Shown one piece after another: positions 47,640 through 55,681 of a DNA stretch of 64,000 bases. Under the pieces are notes generated by a model. It was not told the DNA's origin, made no database searches, and saw nothing but the letters and a program-made list of their open reading frames with translations. Positions within the stretch are counted from its first letter, which is position 1, and each line of letters opens with the position of its first letter. Source of the stretch: VBDM01 sp963699535 (GTDB lineage: Bacteria > Pseudomonadota > Gammaproteobacteria > Burkholderiales > SG8-39). A program made the position numbers and the translations under genes. The DNA lies in contig CAVOUJ010000056.1 in assembly GCA_963699535.1 (NCBI GenBank), positions 8,903 to 72,902 on the forward strand. The letters run 5' to 3'.

Positions 47640-48332
47640 TCAGATCGAGTTGCGCCTTGCCGGCCGAGAAAATTGGCTTACGGCTTGCTCGAGCCGTTCT
47701 TTCTCGGCGAAAACCTTCTGGGCGTAACGGCTCGTTGGATCGGACAAGGCGCCGTTGTAGAACTGCAGGCCGGCTTCAAGGCTGCCGGTGCGCCGGATGT
47801 ATTCCTTGAGTATGCGCGCGCCCACCGGGATGTTGATCAAGGGATCAAGGAGCGCCCCTTCACCCCCGTGCTCCAGAAGCTTGTCCTGATGGTGCCTCGG
47901 AATGACCTGCATCAAACCCTTCGCTCCCATCACGCTCTCGGCGATGGGGTTGAAGCGCGATTCGACCGCCATCACGGCGAGAATGATCAGGGGGTCGAGA
48001 CCTACTTGCTGCCCGGCGTCGTAGGCGGCGCCGACAAATTGCTCGGTGACGTCGGACGCGATCCTATACCTGCGCGAAAGGTGACTGACTAGGGCTTGGT
48101 ACTTCTGAGCGTCATCGCCCTCGGCGCGCTCAAGCAAAGAAACCGCTCCATCGAAACGGATCGCGCCGATTGCGGCGGAGTCTGCGGGACCTTCGCCGGG
48201 GAAAACCGGCTTGCCGCGAATCAGGAGGAGCACCACGGCCGCCAGGCCGACGAAGGCCAGGCCCTGGTTCAGTAACGCTCCGATCGTTCTCAGTTGGCCC
48301 GGCAAGCGCCGGTTCATTGCGGTGGTGTTCAT
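47640..48332 (-). CDS. Membrane-anchored lytic transglycosylase (SLT domain)
   Basis: A 230-residue protein with the start at 48332, set by an AAGGAGGT ribosome-binding site. A hydrophobic anchor (LAFVGLAAVVLLLIRG) is followed by a goose-lysozyme/SLT-like domain: LDPLIILAVMAVESRFNPIA carries the catalytic Glu (ESRF), and ESVMGAKGLMQVIPRHHQDK carries the GLMQV motif. It cleaves peptidoglycan glycan strands. Its promoter with a palindromic operator candidate is visible upstream. Confidence 0.92.
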   Translation of the reverse strand: MNTTAMNRRLPGQLRTIGALLNQGLAFVGLAAVVLLLIRGKPVFPGEGPADSAAIGAIRFDGAVSLLERAEGDDAQKYQALVSHLSRRYRIASDVTEQFVGAAYDAGQQVGLDPLIILAVMAVESRFNPIAESVMGAKGLMQVIPRHHQDKLLEHGGEGALLDPLINIPVGARILKEYIRRTGSLEAGLQFYNGALSDPTSRYAQKVFAEKERLEQAVSQFSRPARRNSI

Positions 48333-48448
48333 TGCACCGACCTCCTTGTTTGCCGCACCGAAGGCCGGGACAAAATCGAGTACCCGCTCCCTTCGGCAAT
48401 CGCGCGTGACGGGACAGCGCAGCAGACATCCTGCCCTATGTCCCCACG

Positions 48449-48469
48449 GTTTGCTGCAGCGCAGCAAAC
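48449..48469. promoter_or_regulatory. Perfect inverted repeat at the start of the lytic transglycosylase transcript
   Basis: GTTTGCTGC / GCAGCAAAC, 9-bp perfect arms around a 3-base centre, located directly downstream of the -10 box and overlapping the expected transcription start. It could be an operator for a repressor or a 5' stem protecting the mRNA. Confidence 0.5.
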
Positions 48470-48471
48470 GC

Positions 48472-48500
48472 ATTCTAAATAGGCACTTAGGGCTAGTCAA
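48472..48500 (-). promoter_or_regulatory. Sigma-70 promoter of the lytic transglycosylase gene
   Basis: On the minus strand, TTGACT (48500-48495) and TAGAAT (48477-48472) are separated by exactly 17 bases. The expected start is near 48465, giving a leader of about 130 bases to the ATG at 48332. Confidence 0.7.
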
Positions 48501-48596
48501 GGGTGGAACGAATCCACAAGGAGAGCCGTCGCCCGAATGCCTGCGGTTCAGCCCGAGGCACAGGCCCCGGACTGACCGCAGCTCACTCGCACCCAC

Positions 48597-48884
48597 TTAA
48601 GGCCTGGAACCCGTTGGAAAAGGCCAGGCGGCTGCCGGGTTAAGAGCAGTTCTTGCCCCCGGCGATACCGCAGCGGACGTGGCTGAAGCTACAGCTCCCG
48701 CCATCGGCGCCACCGGTCTCGCAGCCTTTCTGGCCACCTTGGGCTTCGCCTTTCTTCGGGTGGACTTCTCCTTGCCCGCTTTCTTTGCGGATCTCTTCAA
48801 CGACTTCCTCTTGGCTTTCTTTTTTGCTGCTCTCTTCTTCTTCTTTTTCTTCGCTGCTTTTTTGGCTTTCCTCTTCTTTGCCAT
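48597..48884 (-). CDS. Lysine/alanine-rich histone H1-like protein
   Basis: A 95-residue protein with a run of Lys/Arg/Ala in residues 1-58 (MAKKRKAKKAAKKKKKKRAA and following) and an Ala/Pro-rich uncharged tail. It resembles bacterial histone H1-like (Hc1/HctB or BpH1-type) proteins that bind DNA through a disordered basic tail. GGAGG precedes the start. Low complexity means the family assignment rests on composition. Confidence 0.65.
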   Translation of the reverse strand: MAKKRKAKKAAKKKKKKRAAKKKAKRKSLKRSAKKAGKEKSTRRKAKPKVARKAARPVAPMAGAVASATSAAVSPGARTALNPAAAWPFPTGSRP

Positions 48885-48944
48885 GGCTGGCCTCCGTCAA
48901 GAGTTGATGGAACAACGCACTGAGCCCGCCCATGAGGGCGCGAG

Positions 48945-49232
48945 CTATTCAACCTCCAGGGAGAGTCCCGAAGGATTGAATTCCCTTGCCGCTTTGCTGG
49001 ACATCAGATCCTGGTGGAGGATGTCGGGGTCGAACCGGATTCCGCCCTCCCATACGACCGTCGCTGCATTCCGGTCCACGGCAACCCGGCAGAACTGGTC
49101 CACATCCCGCCACACGCTGAAAGCGCTCGCTTCGAGCAGGTCCCCGAGAAACACGCTGCCCTCGAGCCCGTCCTCGAACTTCAGCCACAGCCTGTAATCT
49201 GTGGACGCCCTGCATTCGGTCACGCGATGCAC
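48945..49232 (-). CDS. DUF2442 domain protein
   Basis: A 95-residue protein with the DUF2442 pattern HRVTECRASTDYRLWLKFED, GSVFLGDLLE and IRFDPDILHQDL. I place the start at a GTG (49232) preceded by GGAGGAAGC; the longer in-frame ORF upstream would be out of family. DUF2442 proteins often accompany DUF4160 partners as small toxin/antitoxin-like pairs, but no partner is present. Confidence 0.8.
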   Translation of the reverse strand: MHRVTECRASTDYRLWLKFEDGLEGSVFLGDLLEASAFSVWRDVDQFCRVAVDRNAATVVWEGGIRFDPDILHQDLMSSKAAREFNPSGLSLEVE

Positions 49233-49341
49233 GCTTCCTCCGAGACAAAATTCCGCCGGAAGCGGGGAAAGACCGGGATCCGCCACGACGTGACCTTGAA
49301 ACGGCCCGTCCCGGGGAAGTATGAGAGGCCACGCAGCGGGA

Positions 49342-50484
49342 CTAGTCCCAACTGAGCGCACCCCCCGTTTGGTATTCGATGACGCGGGTTTCGAAGAAAT
49401 TGCGCTCCTTCTTGAGGTCGGTCATCTCGCTCATCCACGGGAACGGATTGCTCGCTCCAGAGAACAGGGTGTCGACACCGATCTGCTGGCATCGCCGGTT
49501 GGCGATATAGCGCAGATATTCCTTGAACATCGGAGCGTTGAGCCCCAGCACGCCCCGAGGCATCGTGTCTTCGGCGTAGCGATACTCGAGCTCGACCGCT
49601 TTCCTGATCAGCCCTTGCACTTCCTCCCGGAACTCCGGGGTCCAGAGGTGCGGGTTTTCCATCTTGATCTGATTGATGAGGTCGATGCCGAAATTGCAGT
49701 GCATGGATTCGTCGCGCAGGATGTACTGATATTGCTCGGCAGCACCGGTCATCTTGTTCTGCCGACCCAGCGCCAGAATCTGCACAAAGCCGACATAGAA
49801 AAACAGCCCCTCCATCAGACAGGCGAACACGATCAGACTCCGCAGCAGCTGCTGGTCGGCCTCGGGCGTTCCGGTCCTGAACGATGGATCGGTCAGCGTA
49901 TCGATGAAGGGGATGAGGAACTCGTCCTTGTCCCTGATACTGGGGATCTCGTGATAGGCGTTGAAGATTTCGCCTTCTTCCAGTTGAAGGCTCTCCACGA
50001 TGTACTGGTAGGCGTGGGTATGGATCGCTTCCTCGAAGGCCTGACGCAGCAGATATTGACGGCATTCGGGCGCGGAAATATGGCGGTAGGTGCCCAGAAC
50101 GATGTTGTTCGCCGCGAGTGAATCGGCAGTCACGAAGAATCCGAGGTTACGCTTGACGACTCGGCGTTCGTCCTCGGTCAGGCCGTTCGGATCCTTCCAC
50201 AGGGCGATGTCGCGGCTCATATTGATTTCCTGCGGCATCCAGTGGTTCGCGCAGCCGGAGAGATACTTTTCCCAAGCCCACTTGTACTTGAAGGGCACGA
50301 GCTGATTCACGTCGGCCTGCCCGTTGATGATGCGCTTGTCCTCGACTCGGACGCGTCGGTGGCTGTTGCCTGCCGCGAAACGTTCCTCTCGATCGATCGG
50401 CGCCGGCGAGGCGGGCACAAAATAGGAAACAGGTCGCAGACTTGGAATGGCCTCTGCTCCTATTTCATCGTCAAAAGACAGCAC
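49342..50484 (-). CDS. nrdB: Class I ribonucleotide reductase beta subunit
   Basis: A 380-residue radical-generating subunit. The diiron ligands are visible in QAFEEAIHTHAYQYIVESL (Glu and His) and LRDESMHCNFGIDLINQIK (Glu and His), and the C-terminal tail ends in a short peptide that binds NrdA. It houses the tyrosyl radical or metal cofactor that starts nucleotide reduction. It is 33 bases downstream of nrdA in the same operon. Confidence 0.96.
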   Translation of the reverse strand: MLSFDDEIGAEAIPSLRPVSYFVPASPAPIDREERFAAGNSHRRVRVEDKRIINGQADVNQLVPFKYKWAWEKYLSGCANHWMPQEINMSRDIALWKDPNGLTEDERRVVKRNLGFFVTADSLAANNIVLGTYRHISAPECRQYLLRQAFEEAIHTHAYQYIVESLQLEEGEIFNAYHEIPSIRDKDEFLIPFIDTLTDPSFRTGTPEADQQLLRSLIVFACLMEGLFFYVGFVQILALGRQNKMTGAAEQYQYILRDESMHCNFGIDLINQIKMENPHLWTPEFREEVQGLIRKAVELEYRYAEDTMPRGVLGLNAPMFKEYLRYIANRRCQQIGVDTLFSGASNPFPWMSEMTDLKKERNFFETRVIEYQTGGALSWD

Positions 50485-50517
50485 TTTTCCTCCTTGGGGC
50501 CCGAAGTCGGGCTGTTG

Positions 50518-53394
50518 TCACTGACAGGCTTCACATTCCGGATTGTCGATCTTGCAGGCGCCCCCCTCGGCTTGTTCCTCGCGCTCGGGTGATTTGGCCG
50601 ATTGGGCCGATGCGCCACCCGGCGATACAGCATTCAGTTGTCCGGTCTTTACCGTGGACTTCTCGGCGTGGGTTGCACCGAGGGCGCGCAAGTAGTACGT
50701 CGTTTTCAGCCCCCGTTGCCAGGCGAGCCTGTACGTTTCATCGAGCTTCTTGCCGGAGGCTTGACCGATGTAGATGTTGAGCGACTGGGACTGATCGATC
50801 CACTTTTGACGCCGGGCGCCCGCCTCGACGATCCAGACAGGATCGATCTCGAAGGCGGTCGCGTAAAGACGACGCAACTCAGGAGGCACCCGGTCGATGC
50901 GGGCGAGGTTGCCGTCAAAATATTTCAGGTCGGCCACCATGACCTCATCCCACAGCCCCAGCTTCTTCAGGTCAGCGACGAGGTACTCGTTGACCACGGT
51001 GAATTCACCCGACAGGTTCGATTTGACGAAGAGGTTCTGGAACGTGGGCTCGATCGAAGCCGAAACTCCGACGATATTGGCGATAGTTGCCGTCGGTGCG
51101 ATCGCCAGGCAGTTCGAGTTGCGCATGCCGTGGCGCTTGATGCGCTCGCGCAGCGCGGTCCAGTCCATGGACTCAGACGCGTCGATCTCGACATACCCGC
51201 CCCGCTCCTCGCGCAGGAGTTCCAGCGTATCCTGCGGCATCACTCCGCAGTCCCAGAGAGAGCCCCGATAGGTGGCGTAACGGCCGCGTTCTTCAGCGAG
51301 CTCCGTCGAGGCCCAGTAGGCGAAGTACGCGACCGCCTCCATCGCGCGGTCTGCGAATTCCACCGCCTCCGCCGAGCCATAGGGGACTCGTACCTTGTGC
51401 AGGCAATCCTGGAAGCCCATGATTCCCAAGCCGACCGGCCGGTGCTTGAGATTGGAGTTGCGCGCCTTGGGTACCGCGTAATAGTTGATGTCGATGACGT
51501 TGTCGAGCATGCGCATCGCTACTGCGATGGTGCGCTTCAGCTTGTCGTGATCGAGTGCGCCGTCCTTCATGTGCGCAACCATGTTGATCGAGCCAAGGTT
51601 GCAGACCGCGATTTCCTCCTCGTTCGTGTTGAGCGTGATCTCTGTGCACAAATTGGAACTGTGCACCACGCCCACGTGCTGCTGCGGCGAGCGCAGATTG
51701 CAGGGATCCTTGAACGTGATCCACGGATGCCCCGTCTCGAAAAGCATGCTCAGCATCTTGCGCCACAGCTGTCTCGCAGGGATCTTCTTGAAGAGCTTCA
51801 GCTCGCCTTTGAACGTCTTTTCTTCATAGGCCACATAGGCCTGCTCGAACGCGCGCCCGTACTTGTCGTGCAGGTCTGGCACGTCGGACGGGCTAAACAG
51901 AGTCCACTCGCCGTCTTCCATGACGCGCTTCATGAACAGGTCAGGAATCCAGCTGGCGGTATTCATGTCGTGCGTGCGCCGGCGATCGTCGCCCGTGTTC
52001 TTGCGGAGCTCGAGAAATTCCTCGATGTCGAGGTGCCAAGTTTCCAGATAGGAGCAGACCGCTCCTTTGCGCTTGCCGCCCTGGTTGACGGCCACCGCGG
52101 TGTCGTTCACCACCTTCAGGAAGGGCACGACTCCCTGGGATTTTCCGTTGGTCCCCTTTATGTGCGATCCAAGCGCCCTCACCGGAGTCCAGTCGTTGCC
52201 GAGCCCTCCTGCGTACTTGGCGAGCAGGGCGTTCTCCTTGATCGCCTCGTAAATGCCGTCCAGATCATCTGAAACGGTAGTCAGATAGCACGACGAGAGC
52301 TGCGAGCGGGTGGTGCCGGAGTTGAAAAGCGTCGGCGTCGAACTCATGAAATCGAAAGAGGACAGCGTGTTGTAGAACTCGACGGCTCGCATCTCGCGGT
52401 CGATCTCGTTCAGCGCCAACCCCATCGCCACTCGCATGAAGAAGGCCTGCGGCAGTTCTATCCGTGATCCTTGCACGTGCAGGAAGTAGCGGTCGTACAG
52501 GGTCTGCAGGCCGAGATAGCCGAACTTGAGATCGCGCGACGCATCGAGGGCCGCGGCGAGCTTTCTGAGGTCAAAATTGGCCAACCGCTCATCGAGCAGC
52601 TCCGCCTGAATTCCGCGTCTCACGAACTGCGGGAAATACTCGGCGTACCGCTTCTTCATCCCTGCTTGGGATACTTCCTCTCCGAGGACCTCGCGGCGAA
52701 TAGTGTGGAGAAGCAGCCGTGCCGTTACGTAGCTGTAGGCTGGATCCTTTTCTATTTGTGCGCGCGCGGAAAGCACCGCCGACTTCCGCACCTCCTCGGC
52801 AGGCACGCCGTCATAGAGATTCTTGAGGGTCTCGGCAAGAATGACCTTCGGATCGACGGCCTCGCCCAGGCCCTCGCAGGCCGATGCGATAAGCTCTTGA
52901 AGTCGCGCCATGTCGAGCGGGCGTTTCGCGTCGCCTTCAACGACGTGGAGCTGAACCTGCGGCACACCTTTCTTCTGCGCTGCTTCCTTGGCTCGTGCCT
53001 CGGCACGCTTCTCCCGGTACAGCACGTAGGCGCGCGCCACTTCATGCTCGCCCGAACGCATCAAGGCGAGCTCAACTTGGTCCTGAATGTCCTCGATATG
53101 GAAAGTACCACCAGCCGGCTGGCGTCGCACGAGTGCACCTGTCACGGCGTCGGTCAGCCCCGCAACGATCTCGCGAACCCGCGCCGAGGCGGCGCCCTGC
53201 CCTCCTTCGACCGCAAGAAACGCCTTTGTCATGGCGACGCTGATCTTGCCGGGCTCAAAACCGACCACCACCCCGTTTCGCCGAATGACCTTGTACTGGG
53301 AGAACTCGGGCTGCGTGGTGGCATGGGCGGCCTCCGGGAGACCCGTCTGGCCGGGAACCGACAGGGAGGGGGTCGTGTCAGCGGCAATCTGCAT
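50518..53394 (-). CDS. nrdA: Class I ribonucleotide reductase alpha subunit with ATP cone
   Basis: A 958-residue catalytic subunit that converts NDPs to dNDPs. The N-terminal ATP cone (about 40-130) includes YKVIRRNGVVVGFEPGKISV, the allosteric activity site. Active-site Cys residues are in SQLSSCYLTTV, SNLCTEITLN and AVCNLGSINM. The C-terminal redox tail is GACKIDNPECEACQ. The start at 53394 has GAGGAG upstream; the ORF is open further 5' but that part covers the promoter. Regulated by two NrdR boxes upstream. Confidence 0.95.
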   Translation of the reverse strand: MQIAADTTPSLSVPGQTGLPEAAHATTQPEFSQYKVIRRNGVVVGFEPGKISVAMTKAFLAVEGGQGAASARVREIVAGLTDAVTGALVRRQPAGGTFHIEDIQDQVELALMRSGEHEVARAYVLYREKRAEARAKEAAQKKGVPQVQLHVVEGDAKRPLDMARLQELIASACEGLGEAVDPKVILAETLKNLYDGVPAEEVRKSAVLSARAQIEKDPAYSYVTARLLLHTIRREVLGEEVSQAGMKKRYAEYFPQFVRRGIQAELLDERLANFDLRKLAAALDASRDLKFGYLGLQTLYDRYFLHVQGSRIELPQAFFMRVAMGLALNEIDREMRAVEFYNTLSSFDFMSSTPTLFNSGTTRSQLSSCYLTTVSDDLDGIYEAIKENALLAKYAGGLGNDWTPVRALGSHIKGTNGKSQGVVPFLKVVNDTAVAVNQGGKRKGAVCSYLETWHLDIEEFLELRKNTGDDRRRTHDMNTASWIPDLFMKRVMEDGEWTLFSPSDVPDLHDKYGRAFEQAYVAYEEKTFKGELKLFKKIPARQLWRKMLSMLFETGHPWITFKDPCNLRSPQQHVGVVHSSNLCTEITLNTNEEEIAVCNLGSINMVAHMKDGALDHDKLKRTIAVAMRMLDNVIDINYYAVPKARNSNLKHRPVGLGIMGFQDCLHKVRVPYGSAEAVEFADRAMEAVAYFAYWASTELAEERGRYATYRGSLWDCGVMPQDTLELLREERGGYVEIDASESMDWTALRERIKRHGMRNSNCLAIAPTATIANIVGVSASIEPTFQNLFVKSNLSGEFTVVNEYLVADLKKLGLWDEVMVADLKYFDGNLARIDRVPPELRRLYATAFEIDPVWIVEAGARRQKWIDQSQSLNIYIGQASGKKLDETYRLAWQRGLKTTYYLRALGATHAEKSTVKTGQLNAVSPGGASAQSAKSPEREEQAEGGACKIDNPECEACQ

Positions 53395-53479
53395 ATGTGG
53401 TCTCCTCTGCGCTTTTCTCTGGTATCGGCCGCCGACTGACCGCAGCGACCTGGGTCGAGACACTGGGTATTCCCATCGA

Positions 53480-53495
53480 CCACAATATATGGTGT
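53480..53495. promoter_or_regulatory. NrdR box 1 (proximal) of nrdAB
   Basis: CCACAATATATGGTGT matches the NrdR consensus acaCwAtATaTwGtgt at 14 or so positions, 86 bases upstream of the nrdA ATG. A TATATT on the minus strand inside the box could be the -10 element, so binding would block transcription. Confidence 0.8.
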
Positions 53496-53510
53496 AACCC
53501 AGCCAGTTTG

Positions 53511-53526
53511 CTACTAATTCTAGTAG
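53511..53526. promoter_or_regulatory. NrdR box 2 (distal) of nrdAB
   Basis: CTACTAATTCTAGTAG, with perfect CTACTA/TAGTAG arms. It is a weaker consensus match but its centre is 31 bases from box 1, three helical turns, the usual spacing of tandem NrdR boxes. The rest of the 53395-53746 gap holds no other clear element. Confidence 0.65.
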
Positions 53527-53746
53527 GTTGTCAAGGATGGGACTCGACGTCGCAGTGTCTTCGAACTGAGACACCTGAGCTCGGCCGGAACCTTGCCTCA
53601 AACGACGATCAGGCTGACATGGGCGGCGCGGAAACTGGGTCGAAAACACGCAGCAACCGCGGGACTGGAGGTGAACAGCGCCCACTCCTGCCGGGTCGCG
53701 GACCGACAAGGCCCGACGCAGAGGCCCGATAACCGCGTGACTGTGA

Positions 53747-54301
53747 CTATCGGGTGCCGCTCAGCAATGCTCGATAGTGGCCCCAGTCGAATGCCTGTCC
53801 CGGGTCGGTCTTGCGGCCGGGAGCGATGTCGGCATGCCCGACGACATCTGTGAGCGGGTAGCGCCTACGCAATGCGGCGGTCAGCTCCGAAAGGCGGGCG
53901 TACTGTTCCTCCGGGTAGGACTGGTCGTCGGCTCCGACAAGCTCCACCCCTATGGAAAAATCGTTGCAGCGCTCGTGCCCGCGCCAGACGGACGGGCCTG
54001 CGTGCCAAGCGCGCTTTGAGCAGGGCACGAACTGGACCAGTTTGCCGTCCCGATGAATCAGGAAGTGCGCCGATACCTTCAGATCGTGCAGGGTTTCGTA
54101 ATACGAATGGGCGGTAAAGTCGAGGCTATTTGTGAACAGGCGGGCGATCGCCTCGCCGCCGAACTCGCCGGGCGGCAGACTGATGTTGTGCACGACCAAC
54201 AACGTGAGGGTCGCGTCCGCCGGACGCTCATCAAAGTTCGGCGAGGGAAATTGCACAGCCCCCGCGAACACCCCCTCCCGGTCAAGGGAACGCGGACCCA
54301 C
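53747..54301 (-). CDS. ampD: 1,6-anhydro-N-acetylmuramyl-L-alanine amidase AmpD
   Basis: A 184-residue zinc amidase of muropeptide recycling, cleaving 1,6-anhydro-MurNAc from the peptide. Zn ligands are in LVVHNISLPPGEFGG (His), RAWHAGPS and GHADIAPGRKTDPG (His and Asp). Its loss derepresses AmpC-type beta-lactamases in some species. It ends one base before pilR begins its stop, on the same strand. Confidence 0.94.
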   Translation of the reverse strand: MGPRSLDREGVFAGAVQFPSPNFDERPADATLTLLVVHNISLPPGEFGGEAIARLFTNSLDFTAHSYYETLHDLKVSAHFLIHRDGKLVQFVPCSKRAWHAGPSVWRGHERCNDFSIGVELVGADDQSYPEEQYARLSELTAALRRRYPLTDVVGHADIAPGRKTDPGQAFDWGHYRALLSGTR

Positions 54302-55681
54302 TCACCGAATTCCCAACCGCTCCATGCGGTAGCGGAGCGCCCGGAACGTGATTCCAAGGAGCTTCGCCGCGGCCGTGCGATTGAAGCGAGTCTTCTCCAG
54401 CGCCTCCAGGATGGCTGCCTTCTCGACGCGGTCGAGGTACTCGAGCAGTGGCAACCGTGCGTCTTTTGACCCAGGCTCCGCGGCGACCTGCGCTGGCGGC
54501 GCGAGTTGCAGGTCCTCGGGCTTGATTTCCTCGCTCGCTGCAAGCGCGATCGCCCTCTCAAGGATATTTTCCAACTCGCGCGCGTTTCCCGGGAAATCGT
54601 ACTCGGCGAGAGCTCTCTTCGCCTCCGCGGAGAGCGAGACAGACCTCTTGCTGTCGGGGCCTGAAAGCCGTCGCAGAATCGCCTCGGCGAGCACGGGGAC
54701 ATCCTCCCGGCATTCCCGCAACGGCGGCATCTTCAACTCGATGACCGCCAGCCGGTAATACAGGTCCTGGCGAAACTTGCCCGATTCGACGCGGCTCGCC
54801 AAATTCTGATGCGTGGCGCAGATGATGCGCACGTCGACGGCGTCTTCGGAGGTCGCGCCGACTTTGCGCACATGCTTCTCTTGAATCGCCCGGAGGAGCT
54901 TTACCTGCATCGCGAGCGGCAAGTCGGCAACTTCGTCGAGGAAGAGCGTGCCGGTATTTGCTGCCTGAAAAAAACCGTCGCGGTCGTTGTCGGCCCCGGT
55001 AAAAGCGCCCTTCTTGTACCCGAAAAATTCGCTTTCCATCAGGTTTTCCGGAATTGCGCCGCAGTTGACGGCAATAAAGGGCTTGTCGCGTCTGGCCCCC
55101 TTGGTATGGATCAGGCGCGCGGCGAGTTCCTTCCCGCTCCCGGACTCGCCGGTGAGATAGACCGGGGCCTGACTGCGCGCAAGTTTCTCGATAGTCAAAC
55201 GTACCTGCTGGATCCCCGGGCTTGAGCCGAGAAGCTCGTACTCCCCCGACTTTGCCGGCGTTGGTTTATGCGGCAGGGACAGCGCAGACTTGACCAGCGC
55301 TCGAAGCTGTTCGAGAGACAGGGGCTTTGTCAGATAGTCGAAGGCTCCAGCTTTCAGAGCAGCCACGGCATTCTCGGTGCTGCCGAACGCCGTGATCACG
55401 GCCACGGGAAGATCAGCAAATTGCGTTCCGATATGGCGCACCAGATCCAGGCCGTTGCCGTCGGGCAATCTCATATCGGTAAGGCAGAGATCGTAGCGCT
55501 TGGACTGAAGCAACTGCTTGGCAGCCCCCACCGTCCCGGCACTTTCAACGCCAAGGCCCATGCGGACCAGCGACAGCTCGAGCAGTTCGCGGATGTCCGC
55601 CTCGTCGTCGACGACAAGCACTGCGCCCTGGGTGACGCTCCCGCGTCGTTCTACGCGCCGGTTCGCTAAGCCGCCTGCCAT
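54302..55681 (-). CDS. pilR: Sigma-54-dependent response regulator PilR-type
   Basis: A 459-residue NtrC-family regulator. A receiver domain with VLVVDDEADIRELLELSLVR and CLTDMRLPDGNGLD (phospho-Asp) is followed by an AAA+ domain with Walker A GESGSGKELAA, the sigma-54-contacting GAFTGADND loop and Walker B GTLFLDEVADLP, and ends with a Fis-type HTH, NRTAAAKLLGITFRALRYRM. PilR activates the pilA pilin promoter with RpoN. The ATG overlaps pilS by 16 bases. Confidence 0.92.
   Translation of the reverse strand: MAGGLANRRVERRGSVTQGAVLVVDDEADIRELLELSLVRMGLGVESAGTVGAAKQLLQSKRYDLCLTDMRLPDGNGLDLVRHIGTQFADLPVAVITAFGSTENAVAALKAGAFDYLTKPLSLEQLRALVKSALSLPHKPTPAKSGEYELLGSSPGIQQVRLTIEKLARSQAPVYLTGESGSGKELAARLIHTKGARRDKPFIAVNCGAIPENLMESEFFGYKKGAFTGADNDRDGFFQAANTGTLFLDEVADLPLAMQVKLLRAIQEKHVRKVGATSEDAVDVRIICATHQNLASRVESGKFRQDLYYRLAVIELKMPPLRECREDVPVLAEAILRRLSGPDSKRSVSLSAEAKRALAEYDFPGNARELENILERAIALAASEEIKPEDLQLAPPAQVAAEPGSKDARLPLLEYLDRVEKAAILEALEKTRFNRTAAAKLLGITFRALRYRMERLGIR

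Noticed and set aside
48653..48907. Plus-strand hydrophobic ORF opposite the histone H1-like gene
   Set aside because: It is the complement of Lys-rich codons (AAG/AAA reads as Leu/Phe) and has no independent support.
53395..53709. N-terminal extension of NrdA to an upstream ATG at 53709
   Set aside because: The extension covers the NrdR boxes and has no similarity to NrdA; GAGGAG precedes the ATG at 53394.
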